Shown here one piece after another: positions 1 to 10,860 of a stretch of DNA of 64,000 bases. Below the pieces are notes generated by a model that was given only the letters and a program-made list of their open reading frames with translations, was not told the origin of the DNA and made no database searches. Every line of letters begins with the position of its first letter. Position 1 is the stretch's first letter. The stretch comes from Tolypocladium sp. Sup5 PDA-1. Lineage: Eukaryota > Ascomycota > Sordariomycetes > Hypocreales > Ophiocordycipitaceae. Both the position numbers and the translations under genes were made by a program. The stretch is from contig JPHH03000020.1 of assembly GCA_000750105.3 (NCBI GenBank), forward strand, positions 248,001 through 312,000, read 5' to 3'.

Positions 1-2
1 CT

Positions 3-167
3 CTGCTCGTCGTGGCGAGGGAGATGACGCACCGGTCTCAGCAGGAGGCGCTGTTGGCGTGCTTCCGGGATATCACAGCGCGTACGGGGATCAAGCTCGG
101 CCGGGAGATTTGCGAGCTGCAAGCTAGCTGGACCACTGCGAGGTCTTATGAAAGTTCGAACGCCTGA
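3..167 (+). CDS. 3' end of an unidentified gene, cut by the window edge
   Basis: An open frame runs from the first bases to a TGA at 165-167 and encodes about 54 residues. It is rich in charged and aliphatic residues, including a stretch reading TARTGIKLGREICELQ, and looks like the helical C-terminus of a soluble protein. The other two forward frames are closed early by stops. The style recalls the C-terminal tails of fungal Zn2Cys6 transcription factors, but no diagnostic motif is visible, so the family is a guess. The gene would start left of the window on the + strand. The first in-frame ATG here is internal and is not proposed as a start. Confidence 0.45.
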   Translation: MLVVAREMTHRSQQEALLACFRDITARTGIKLGREICELQASWTTARSYESSNA

Positions 168-948
168 TGCGTCACCGTGTAAATACTACATCAAAGCACT
201 GCTGGGCGAGAGACCAGCCACACATCTTCAAACGTACACCAGAGACGGGTGGTGCGCCTCGCGGGCTGGAGACGTTCACACAAAGACACGGCTCAGGCCA
301 GATCGGGCTCGACAAGCAGACAGCCAGTCTCGTTTAGAACAACTTTGCCCACTTTGCCCTTCATCCTTGCGCAACGACACACTCCATATCCTGCAGCTGC
401 GAGACTGTGATCAGTGCGATTGCCTACTGGGTCACTGGAAACGCTGACAAGGCACCAAAGCGGATTCCTCGCTGCGAAGAGGCCACCTTAAAGTCCAGGG
501 AGTCACAGACAAGCTTCTAGAGCTTGTAGCTTAATACTAATACCTTGGGCGGTTTTCGCCCACGAGAAGATATCCCGGGAACATCAAGTGTGAAAAGGCA
601 TATGTCCCGCGCTTCAAACACCGGAATCCATCAGCATTCTTCCCAACACAAGGGTCTAGCTCAAGGACGCTCATCAAACAAACACAGCTCCCAGGCCTGG
701 CCGTCATGAACTTGGCCGTCGAGAGCTGTCGTGTCCATATCCGACCATGATAGCCGAAGAGGTCCAAAGTCTCAGATTGAACCAACCTGTATTAGATCTA
801 ACAACAAGAAATGACTTGCATGACTGGCAAAGTGGAATGATCTATAAAAAACATTGCAATAACTCCATTTAAGTTGTCTTCCTCGCACCTGTTGCTTGCA
901 CAACTTGGAGCAAATCCGGGGCTCCTTGTGAGACGAGGGTCATTCGTC
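168..948. other. Intergenic, no gene seen
   Basis: About 0.8 kb between the end of the partial gene and the 3' end of the membrane sulfatase gene. The open frames are short and share no family features. It should contain the 3' regions of both flanking genes. Confidence 0.5.
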
Positions 949-3510
949 TCAACCCGTGTATGGACTATAACGCCATCGCTTGCTATTCTCCTCGACCCAC
1001 CAGCGGGCCATGAACGCAGCCTCTTCGACCCATTTTGCTGCATCGACGCCGTGTTTCTGCTTAACGCCATCCAAGAACGAAATGAAGCCAAACGAGAGAA
1101 CGGGAGATTTCTCGGAAGGGTCGGAGCTTAGGTCTGTAAACCGCCATTCGATGTTGCCGATGGTCGGTACAATTAGACGGCGGTTCGGTTGGCGGGCATC
1201 GCGAACCCCAATCATGGCGCGACCGGGGTTGATGACCGAATACTGCCAGTTTGCCTGGCCAGTCTTTGAGGAGTTGTGTAAAGGCCGTATCAGTGACTGG
1301 CCTTCGTAGTTGCGAACTAAATCGTGTGCAGCCTGACTGTCCGACTTGGACAAAGAGCCGGTCTCGAGAAGAAGATCCAGGATCGTTGGGAGGATCTGTA
1401 TTGACGATACTGCGTCGTTGATATCCATCGCTGGTAGTTTAGGGTGGGAAAGTACCAAGGGGACGTGATCGTTGGCAGCATTTGGATTGTAGTATGTCGG
1501 CATAATCCCATTCTCTGGCATAGATAAGCCGTGGTCTCCAACCAGGATGAGAAGAGTCTCGTCAGCCACGCCCTGCTTATCCAAAACGTCCAATATTTTG
1601 CCTAACCAGCGATCATCGTAGCCTATAGCGTTGATATAATGCGATAGGTCGTCCAATCCATTCGCCAACGGAACGTACGTCTCCTCACTTGGCATCCCAA
1701 AGGGGTGATGACTCGTGCTGGTTACGTGCGTGATGAAGACTCTTTCATCATTTTGCTTAGCCGAAACAAAAGCATCCCGGATGTAGTCTTCGAGGGGAGT
1801 TTCAGCCATGCCAAAATAATTAACATCAGGCAAGTCCACGGTACCAAACTTGGGGGAATCCTTCAAGTACTCTTTCGAAATGAGATTTTTGGCGGCAAAT
1901 CCTAACGCACGCATGAGGGGGTCGAAGTTATCGAAATTTAGAGTGACGGATTGCATAAACGTGGACTGCCATTTGAAGGAGGTAAAATGATCCGTGGCAT
2001 TATCGTGACTGTGGTCCAGCTTATTAAAGGCTTCGAGGATCTGAGGCAGACATGGCTGGTAAACGTGGTGTAAGTATTCCAGGTTAAAGTCGGCAACAAG
2101 CGGCGTGATCCCACACAGTGTGCCCGCGATGCTCTTCAGTGTGTACGTCCCGGTAGTATAGGCGTTGTTAAAGTTAATACCCCCACGTCGCTTCTTCGTG
2201 GAGGGTTGGTGCTCAAAGCCATCGTCGTAGTCGCCGGTAAGAAAGTTTGCAGTAGGGGTAAGCGTAGCCAGCCTCTTTTGCGCTTCCTCTGGCAGTGACT
2301 TATTTGCGAAGGAATCAGCCAGCGTCTCCCAGATAAGGCCGTTCTTCTTGATTGGGAAAACGTCCTTCCTGGTACTTTCGAGTTTGATGAGCATGACGTG
2401 GCGTATTGGTACATCGGCGAGCATGTTGCGAAGTTTCGGGAGGAGCTCGTCCTCCAAGTTTGAGATCTTCTGGGGATCAGAAGCTGCGCTGTAGTGCTTC
2501 TTGTTGGCATTGTACCAGTCCTCAAAGCCCGCAAGCGGCGTATTCTTGGGCAGCCAGGGCAGAGGCGTCGGCTCATCGAGGGCCGTGAGTCTATCCCAGC
2601 TGTGGCCAATGCTACTGTGATAGAGGGGAACAAGGCTGTCCAGGTTGGGTGACGAGAATGTAAAGTCGACAAAGGGCAGGAGGGCTGGTGTCCACGACAT
2701 GAAGACCATGGTGCTCTCCGTTGGCCGAACAATGGACAGGATGAGCTGGGCCAGCAGGGCGGCACCGCTGAGCAGGTACAGCAACAGCATCAACCACGAT
2801 TTCCGTGTCGATGGCAGGCCGGCGCAGTCGTCCCCGTCGAGCCGGTGTTTGCCGGCATGATCGAAGTCGTCTTTGTCCAAGAGCTGGTACTTGGAGGCAC
2901 GCTCGACGTCCTGCTGCGGGATGTTGGCGTACTTGACGTCGAGCGATTGGCGGCGCAGCGTCGAGAGCTTGCGCAGCAGAAACGCGAATGGCCACCTAAC
3001 AATGTCTGCACCGAGGCCTGCAACAAAGTACAAGAGGTTCTGCAACACCCAGCCGGCAACGAGAAAGGTACACAGCACCAGCACGAACGATAGCAGCCCG
3101 GAGAGCAACAGCGCCCGAGACGAGGCATCGCTGGCAAAGGCAATATTGCTCCAGTGGATTTGCGAGCCGGTTACTGCAAAGAAGGATACGCTGATGATGC
3201 CCAGAGCGATGACATATGCGATGACGACTCCAGCCACGGTTGTCGCCGCATATCGCAGCCAGGCAGGCGCTGCAGACAGCCGCCCATGGAGCAGTAGGCG
3301 CACAATGAGCAGCAGTGCGACGTCCTGCGCGAAGAACGAGTACCCCCAGCGCAGCAGGTGAGCCGCGGGCAGCGCAGACCGATGGGTGTAGATGTGTACG
3401 ACCTTGGCGCCGAGGACGGACACGGTCGCGGTCGCAAAGAGAAAACGTCGGTTGGCGAAGCGGGAGGCGACGGCGACGGCGATGCGGCGACCGGAGAATC
3501 GAGAGGCCAT
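949..3510 (-). CDS. Polytopic membrane protein with sulfatase/alkaline-phosphatase-like domain
   Basis: An uninterrupted frame of 853 residues. The N-terminal quarter carries about four to five hydrophobic segments, for example around residues 18-70, 85-115, 135-175 and 250-275. A globular sulfatase-superfamily domain follows. It opens with a beta-strand and nucleophile region (HVMLIKLESTRKD), where the Thr of the EST motif matches the catalytic Thr of LtaS/MdoB-type phosphoglycerol transferases. It later has a DHG metal-binding motif (LVGDHGLSMPENG) and a HVPLVLSHP segment. I chose the ATG at 3510; a longer frame starts at 3627, but its first 39 residues look non-conserved and the hydrophobic region begins right after 3510. 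The substrate is unknown. Fungal members are annotated as sulfatase-domain proteins and may transfer or hydrolyse phospho- or sulfo-groups at a membrane surface. No neighbour gives functional context. Confidence 0.85.
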   Translation of the reverse strand: MASRFSGRRIAVAVASRFANRRFLFATATVSVLGAKVVHIYTHRSALPAAHLLRWGYSFFAQDVALLLIVRLLLHGRLSAAPAWLRYAATTVAGVVIAYVIALGIISVSFFAVTGSQIHWSNIAFASDASSRALLLSGLLSFVLVLCTFLVAGWVLQNLLYFVAGLGADIVRWPFAFLLRKLSTLRRQSLDVKYANIPQQDVERASKYQLLDKDDFDHAGKHRLDGDDCAGLPSTRKSWLMLLLYLLSGAALLAQLILSIVRPTESTMVFMSWTPALLPFVDFTFSSPNLDSLVPLYHSSIGHSWDRLTALDEPTPLPWLPKNTPLAGFEDWYNANKKHYSAASDPQKISNLEDELLPKLRNMLADVPIRHVMLIKLESTRKDVFPIKKNGLIWETLADSFANKSLPEEAQKRLATLTPTANFLTGDYDDGFEHQPSTKKRRGGINFNNAYTTGTYTLKSIAGTLCGITPLVADFNLEYLHHVYQPCLPQILEAFNKLDHSHDNATDHFTSFKWQSTFMQSVTLNFDNFDPLMRALGFAAKNLISKEYLKDSPKFGTVDLPDVNYFGMAETPLEDYIRDAFVSAKQNDERVFITHVTSTSHHPFGMPSEETYVPLANGLDDLSHYINAIGYDDRWLGKILDVLDKQGVADETLLILVGDHGLSMPENGIMPTYYNPNAANDHVPLVLSHPKLPAMDINDAVSSIQILPTILDLLLETGSLSKSDSQAAHDLVRNYEGQSLIRPLHNSSKTGQANWQYSVINPGRAMIGVRDARQPNRRLIVPTIGNIEWRFTDLSSDPSEKSPVLSFGFISFLDGVKQKHGVDAAKWVEEAAFMARWWVEENSKRWRYSPYTG

Positions 3511-6500
3511 GGTCGAGGCGTCTGCTGGTCGCCCACAGTCTTCTGAACGGGAGATGCTGCCGAGGACCAACAGCCCTTGGCGCAAAGGTGCCGTGGATAA
3601 CACTCCACCCGTCCCAACGGCTTTCACGCCGAGCAGCTGCTGTGTTCCAATAGCCGTTGCGTTGTGGAAGGGCTCAGGTTGCCTTCTGACTGGAAAGGAG
3701 CCGCGTTATGGGAGGAAGGGCGTGCCCAAGCAGGTGCGCCGTATGCCGCAGCCAAGGTAGGACGGAGGTAGGACGGTATAGCTCCTGTGCAAGTGGCCCC
3801 GCGCAAGCCGCCCGAAGGAAGGAGCTGATCGAGGATATAAAGAAGGCGCGGTGCGGTGTTTCGACATCGATCACGGCCACGCGTGCAGCGGGCAGCTGTT
3901 CAATGGGGCGGCTCGTTGACCAGGCGGGTGGCTGTAGCTTGTTTTCGAAGAGAATGCCGTTTTGAAAGGTGGTAGAAATCTTACACCAAGGCTAATCACA
4001 ACTAGCAACGTTCGATCCATTGCTCGTCCAGAAGTGCCCCTGAGCTGAGCCCCACCGAACCAGAGGACGTTGCACTGACGAGCAAGCCACATGTTCCAAG
4101 CCGCGATCCTGCCACTCCAGTACAGGTACATACTGCACGTGGCCAACAGCAAATCCCGCATGCCATCGCTAGCATAGTCCGTACAGTACGCGCTGTTGTA
4201 TCCTGCCGTCCACGAAGAAAACATAGGTACTCTATACTTCGTACCTCTTCGTATCGCTGGCAAGGACGGTGGCAGGCAAGAGTCGAGGCGGCTGCCACAG
4301 CCGTCTCCAAGATCAAACCGGCATTGAAGCTCGGTTCGAGAATGCGACGAAACCAGTTGGCGCCAGGCACCGCCTCGTCCTCGTCGCGGTAGCGCGACTG
4401 AGCCCGCCGCCATGTACGGATTACGAGTAAGACGACGCAAGAGGTCCAGCTGGAGGAGACGCATGATTGGCCTTGGAACCCGATGCACGGCTTAGTGGAC
4501 AAAAACTCGTACGCCACTGGCCTGGTGGGAACCATGTCGCACTATCGATCAAGGACGATCTACATACGACGCACGGAATACTCGTACTCGTACGTGCGGA
4601 TACAGCCTGTTTGAATCCTACCCTGCCTTATTACCGTACGTGCCTGACGTCTGCTTCTTACTATCGGCACTATTTGTCGCTGGAACGCGCAGAAGCGTTG
4701 TTGACAGCCGTCAGAAAACACTGGCACTTGGGTGGTATTGTGGTCGACTTTGCCCCACGTCGTCAACGGGTAGCACGTGCGCTGTGGATTGACCGTACCA
4801 GGATGTGTTTCGTCGTCTCACGACCTACTTCCACCTTGGGACAATGATCGATCGATGACGTTTGCTGACCTTGTTGGCCGCAATTGGGGCCAAATTGCGA
4901 GCATCGAAGCGTCAGACAGCGTGCCGGCTGCCGAGTCACGAAAGGGGCACTCAAGCGGTGGATGAAAAAGAAAAAGGAAAAGGAAAAGGGACAGCCTGGG
5001 CTCTGGGACAACGCCCTACACTCCACCGTCCTGTTTAGTAAACATGATAATTGTTTTAAAGAGGCCTAGAAACTATTTTAAAAATTATAGTTATAGTATC
5101 CCGCTCCTTGGCGAGAGCTAGGCTCTTGCGGTCCTCGCAATCCCCCCGCCCCCCCCCGGTTAGCACTTTACTCGTATTGCTGCCCTCCAGCAGGAACTCG
5201 TGCATGGAGGGTGGTGGTGTGTTCGTGCGCTGATCGGTTGCGGAACCGTGAGCATTTCCCCACGCCAGGCGCCGGGAATAGCATCGACGGCTGTGCCCCC
5301 ATCCTGCAGGACGCCCGATGGCAACCTTGTTGGTCGCATCCCTGTAGCAGTGCCAAGCCCAGTGGAGTCACCCGCTCGCTTGTAAATAAACAGGTAAGAA
5401 AGAAAGACCAGGTGGCTATATAACGTGTGCGATGCACCTCTTTGTACGGACTACTTCGTACGGATACGAGTACGAGTAAAGAGGACAATTGCTGGGCATC
5501 TATGTATTACAAGCCGAATTGTGTGGAGAATTACGTACGGATTACAGTAAGTACCATTCGTATTTTAATTGGCACTCAACCCTGTACGTTACTCCACTAG
5601 GCGACTGGATGGGACCTAAACGAGTACGGAAGGAGCGCCTCTGGGCGGTCCACCAGAAGTTGCAACCCAGCGCCAGGGCACACCCTGGTTTGCAGGCGGT
5701 GTCCAGCTTCACAAAGGCATGCGTCGCTCAGTAGGTATCCGTATGTATGTGCGAATACATTCTCCCAGGAGATCGAAAACGACAATTGCAGCCTCCGTCA
5801 CACCGGCCGACTCTGCGTCGATGTTTCCCGAAGCCTTGCAGGTGCCCAAGTAGAAAACTCATCTTTCAGCTGCTACGAAATCGGGCGGTTTCAGCCGCGT
5901 TAGCTCCGCCCTTTTGTTGCCAGAACAGTACGAGTAATTAGTCCGTACGCCACAAGCACCAAGCGAGGCACGTCTGACCCGCGTTTCCTCCCCGTAAGCA
6001 ACACAACCAACAGACAAGGTACGGCCCGCAACAGCCGGGGAGCCATTGGCGCCGCCAGACGCGACGGCACGGGAGTGGTCTACCGTAGAACTATGCTGAC
6101 ATGCACTGCACAGGGCCCCAACTTGCAGTCTTTGCGCCTCGGCCCAGCTGCTGGCGCTGTGCTCCTTATCAATTTGATGGTAATTACTTCGTACGCACGG
6201 CTCGGGAACGAGAAATTTTTGGGTTTCAGCGGCCGCCCCGTGTAACGTCAAAGCCTCAAAGATACATTGCATAGAACATCCGTGTCGGTTATCCTCAATC
6301 CGAACAGGGGGTACGAAGTACTAGTGGGGGGACCCCAGGCGCGTATTGTAATACGACACCGCCCCCGGACAGTGACATTTAAATGAGCGCTCTACGATAC
6401 ACTTAAATTGTACGAGGTACGAAGTACGCAGCTCCCTTGTCTCCGGTCTCAGTGATATTTGAGGTCTGTCTACGAAGTACGGACAACTCCGTATAATTAT

Positions 6501-6910
6501 TGGTTTGAGCGAGCAGGTGATTCGTCGCTGCGGGGAAGGGCTCGTGCTTGTACGAACTACCACGCAGCCATTGCGACTTATTCACAACACATTTTTGCCG
6601 GCAAATAGATTAGTACGGACTACAGCAGCACCAATTACGTGTCTATCAACACCTATAGACTATTACGGAGTTTCTTCGTGCATTTCCCTAAATCCCCTAA
6701 TAAGTTAGGAATAGAGTGCCTACCAACATACAAATGGTGTGTTGTTCCAAAGCCGATCCCCCCTATCCAAGATTCCGAGCGCCGTAGACGGTGGGGGCGC
6801 CGCCGATATCCAAGGTAGCCTCTGATTCACGGCGCATGCTAGAGAGACCGGTAACAATATAGAGTCACTCCTAGCTTGGACATGGGATAAGATTTAGAGG
6901 TATCAGGATA
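3511..6910. other. 3.4 kb gene-free region with dispersed TACGAAGTA/TACTCCGTA motifs
   Basis: No convincing gene was found on either strand; all open frames are short and unlike known families. The first few hundred bases should hold the promoter of the membrane sulfatase gene. From about 4.2 to 6.7 kb the sequence is peppered with short, partly palindromic motifs built from TACGAAGTAC, TACGGA and CGAGTACG, for example at 5444-5476, 6184-6195, 6311-6321, 6411-6428 and 6471-6480. A purine-rich run lies at 4964-4991 and a C-rich run at about 5146-5158. The 3' end of the HET gene bounds the right side. Confidence 0.5.
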
Positions 6911-8623
6911 TCATTGAAGAGCAAAGTCTTGCCAGATATTTGGATATCGCATGCCTTCTCCATCCATCAAACCGTGAACAGAACATTCACCTTTAAAAAG
7001 GTGAACGTTTCCCCCTTGCCGCAAGACAAAAGGAACATGTCCACCATGAAGGAGGCAGACTTTATCTCCCACAATTACGTCGAACCGAGCGAGGCCCATA
7101 TAACCTTTGTCCAAGAGAAACAAGCGTCGACTATGAACTGCCATCCGGATAAGTGACTGCAAATCGAAAGATCCTTCTACATTGTCCGTTTCCTCCGAAA
7201 TCGGCCATTTCGCCGAAAAGCCACGCACCCAGTGTCCTTTCAAAAACCCCACGTCTGCTACAAGAGTGCGAAGAAACGCATCGTGTGACGCCTCGGCGGT
7301 GAGATATGTGCTTCCAAACGTAGCTTCAACCCAAGTGTGCCAGAACTGAATTGTCGACGAGATCAGGGGAGAGGAGGACTCTGGGACAAGAGATGAGACT
7401 CTATCAAAGGTGAAGCCTCGGATGAACAAGGTATCAAGTCCTTCATTTAATCGAACTAATGGAGCAAAGGAACCAGTTGCGTTGTATAGCCTTTTGGATC
7501 GAACGTTGTCTGGTGCCTCGTGCTTGTGAAATGGCGTTGTTTCCAGTAACTCGGTCCAATCAGGAGTCCAGGAGGGCAGGACCTTGTCAGGTACAAGATC
7601 GGGGGTGACGAGTTTGAACGATGACCAAGAGTGAATGGTTCGTACAGCGACCTGGCAGTGCCCTAGAATATGCAATGTCCTCCCCGACTCTATAAAGGCA
7701 TAAGCAAATCTGATGTATGCCTTGTTGACGGGAGTTGAATAGTCTGGGCTCGCAGCGCCTTTTTCCATCCCCGTAGCCAGCGCTGATAGAGCAAAAATCT
7801 TGTCGCGCGGGTCTGACGCTTCACATGTGCGGAAAATGTCGAGGAGGTCCAGTAGATTTGAGTGATAGTCTGACTGCCCCCGACTCACCTTGAGTTCGTC
7901 CAAAGCCGTGACCCGCTGCAGGTGTCGAATGTCTGGAGCGCCGTGGTTTTGTAAGGACAGTCGTACGATGTTATATGCTAGGCAGTTGACGGTTGCCACA
8001 AATGCTGCGAAATCCGTTGTATCTCTGCCACACCTAAAGTAGGTTTCGTTGGCGCATGTTGCTTCTTGGATTATCCAGGCCCGGCTCCACCACGGCCGTC
8101 GGAGCAGCCGAGATACGGCTCTCAAGGCTCTGTCGTCGAAGGCCTGCGCTGCTTCACGGTGGTCTTTCCTGAGCCGTGGGGTTCTGGAAGCCAAGCGGCG
8201 ATCGATGCCGTGAATGCAGCTCATCGCGTAACTGCTGTCTTCGGCTTCCTCTCCGAGCCATATGACGACCTTGTTCGATATTTCATAGATTTCTGTCATT
8301 CGGCGGACCTGCATGTCTTTCTCTTCATGATCCTGCTGGTTTATGCATATTGCGTCGATCCAGACTTTGACAGTCTCTGCCTCATCTCGCAGGTGACGCA
8401 GGGCAATTGAAAGATTCCTAGTGACAGGGAATGGTTCCTTGTTCAATTTGATCGTGCAGGAATCGCACGCGTCTCCCCATGTGTAAGAAAGACACGAATA
8501 TGCAAGCCCACGGGCCAAAGAAACTGTTTCAAGGTTGCATTCAATGTCGGTCGACTGCGGACCTGGTAAAATGGACAGAATCCGGATCTCTGGCCGGCTA
8601 GGGTCCAGAGCCTTCTTGTACAT
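6911..8623 (-). CDS. HET-domain (heterokaryon incompatibility) protein
   Basis: A 570-residue protein with the HET domain at its N-terminus (about residues 40-185). The signature blocks are visible: YSCLSYTWGD, a VTRNLSIALRHLR helix, and VWIDAICINQQD followed by RRMTEIYEISNKVVIWLGE. The remaining 380 residues carry no domain I recognise, as is usual for this family. HET proteins act in non-self recognition and programmed cell death after hyphal fusion, and the HET domain is a TIR-like fold; the partner of this one is unknown. The frame is open slightly 5' of 8623 but without an upstream ATG. Such genes are usually polymorphic accessory genes, which fits the gene-poor surroundings. Confidence 0.9.
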   Translation of the reverse strand: MYKKALDPSRPEIRILSILPGPQSTDIECNLETVSLARGLAYSCLSYTWGDACDSCTIKLNKEPFPVTRNLSIALRHLRDEAETVKVWIDAICINQQDHEEKDMQVRRMTEIYEISNKVVIWLGEEAEDSSYAMSCIHGIDRRLASRTPRLRKDHREAAQAFDDRALRAVSRLLRRPWWSRAWIIQEATCANETYFRCGRDTTDFAAFVATVNCLAYNIVRLSLQNHGAPDIRHLQRVTALDELKVSRGQSDYHSNLLDLLDIFRTCEASDPRDKIFALSALATGMEKGAASPDYSTPVNKAYIRFAYAFIESGRTLHILGHCQVAVRTIHSWSSFKLVTPDLVPDKVLPSWTPDWTELLETTPFHKHEAPDNVRSKRLYNATGSFAPLVRLNEGLDTLFIRGFTFDRVSSLVPESSSPLISSTIQFWHTWVEATFGSTYLTAEASHDAFLRTLVADVGFLKGHWVRGFSAKWPISEETDNVEGSFDLQSLIRMAVHSRRLFLLDKGYMGLARFDVIVGDKVCLLHGGHVPFVLRQGGNVHLFKGECSVHGLMDGEGMRYPNIWQDFALQ

Positions 8624-10860
8624 GGCAAAGCCACACAAACTCGGGGCAGTTGTTCGTTTCTGGATATCGGATTCGAATCAATTTGGATGCTAAGGGACTT
8701 GTGCGAGAATGAGTTCGATTGTCCAGGCAGCAGCTCAATGACGCTGTCCCGGCTGCTGGCCAAGAGATGCAACCCACACTTGCACCTACAATGCACTCCA
8801 CCAGCCACGACTCCAAATGTTCACCTCCAAACCAGCTTTGAAGCTTCAACTTCGACAGTGCAACACCAAAGCACTAAAGCACCCCCAGCATGCCTCTCGA
8901 CATGTCCATGAACGTTATCATGGCTATATATATACTTTAGCAAGGACCCTTGCGTCCGGAAACCAGAAAACTGAAACTGTAGAAGCCGACTAGTATATAA
9001 AGTAAGCTTAAACGTGCTTTATGCGCAAGGAGAGGCACATGTCCCTACGGCCCTTCTGTAAATGCACGCCCATCCCCGCCCCCAACTACGACATTGATGG
9101 ATAAAGGCGTCAACTTGCGTTGGCCCTCGTTTGTACCCCAATTCAGCTCTCAACTGACCATGTGATATGTGACAGCTGCGAGGAATACTTCCTGTAAAAG
9201 GGAACTAACTACGAAGTATGTAGGGTTTAACTATCCCGCACGTAATCATAGCTAATTGTAGGTTGAACCCTCCAAAACGATACTCGGACCTCGATGTGTA
9301 ATATAGAAAGCGTCATGCCCGCATCCCGAGACGAAACATTAAGCTGAGCATAGCACAGCAGGCCGCGCTAGGCAATTCGTTTCTCCTGGATCCTTGACAG
9401 GTCAGTCTTCGTTGCGCTAGTTCTCTGTCTTTTGTAAGAGAAACGCTGGCGTACCGTCTCGACGACAGCATTCTAACACCGGCGGCTACAGGATCGGTAC
9501 ATGTGTCCTCAGTCTTCTTCTCCCGGGCTTCGCTTAATCCATTCAGGATACGGCAACGATGTTTTCAGCTAAACGCCTACAGTGCTCTGCATCAAGTACA
9601 TTGCGTCAGCCTCCTGCTATGAATCGTTGCCGTGATAACCATCCCAGTTAAGCAATCGCTATCAGCTCCGCGGCTTCCACGGACGTTAGCCATCATGAAC
9701 TCTTTCGCTGAGAGCCGTGTCTCACCCAGGCCCAGGTGGGTAGCAGAGCGGCACGAGTGACGGCCACTTCCGGGGGACGGGACCGGAGTCTCGCGCCGCG
9801 GCGCCCCAAATGGATTAAAGTATCGTTGCAGCCACCGAAGCTTGTGATGCGGCTCATCCGCTAAGAAGTTCAGCAAGAATCCTTGGCTGCTTGTCTGACT
9901 GTTTACCTGATTTGATACTTCTCTTCATGTTGCACGACTTGTAGAGGGAACCACAGATATATGCCAACACCGTGATCACGCGGAGAGCATCGTGAATGTT
10001 GCGACCAGAACGCAAGTTGATCAGGCTCATGTGTTCCTGTAGTCAAACAAGGACATGTACCTGCTTGCTCTCCCTGGTTGATATATGTAGCAACCGTCCT
10101 TGCACAATTTGTGCCATCGATTGGCGGTGCATTGTGTACGATAAAAACGAATAAATGATCGGCGTCTCCCCTATTTCGGTAAATCTCCACTGGTCCAACC
10201 TGCATGAGTTCCTACTTCCGAAACCAACCCAACGCCCTCGATGCTGCCAAGATATATGCACCCCGCGCGTACCCACGGAGGAAAACAATTGCCCGATTCG
10301 CTCTTCTGGACGTGGAATAACCCCAAGCAACCACGATCAATGGGGCTCGGCGGCCTCCGTTGCGTCGTTGCTCCACCCCCGCATCCGTCGCTGATGCCCG
10401 CGTCCCTACCAGGGCCTCGGATCGTGGGGAAGACCGGGGCTTTCATGCCAAACAGGTTTGGCTGGTCAGCTGGAATCATTCCAAGGGTATTGGATAGGCA
10501 GGGCATTGCAGCCAGTCTGCGGGAATCAAGCCTGTGGACCGGGAAATTATCGCAGTGGAAGGGTTCACTGCAACCCTACGGCGAGGCTGGACGAGTCGAA
10601 ATGTCTAGAGTCGAGTCGAGACTAACGGGCCAGATCGTGGCGTCTGCTAGTCATGGATGTCGGACGCGAGGTTGACCCTACCGTTCAGATTGCCTCGGGA
10701 TCATGACGTGTCTAGTAATATTCAAGTTGTCTCGTGGGTCGGAGGTCCCCGTGGGTCAGCCTCCTCAGTATAGCTAAGGGGCGACTTTAAAAGGCATGAT
10801 TGCTCGTTGATCTGGAAATCCTAGACAAGCGCTTGTATCGACTGATGAACTCAGACGACC
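8624..10860. other. 2.2 kb intergenic region between divergent genes
   Basis: This separates the HET gene (-) from the permease gene (+). No gene is supported. A TATATATATA run at 8925-8934 lies about 300 bp upstream of the HET start, and a TATATAAAG string near 8994 has no gene downstream on its strand. The longest open frame (10241-10675, +) has no family resemblance and unusual composition, so I did not annotate it. The last few hundred bases should be the permease promoter. Confidence 0.45.

Noticed and set aside
3511..3627. N-terminal extension of the membrane sulfatase to the ATG at 3627
   Set aside because: The 39 extra residues are low in hydrophobicity and look like leader sequence; the ATG at 3510 sits just before the first hydrophobic region.
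10241..10675. 144-codon + strand frame upstream of the permease
   Set aside because: No domain, unusual composition, overlapped by equally long frames on the other strand.
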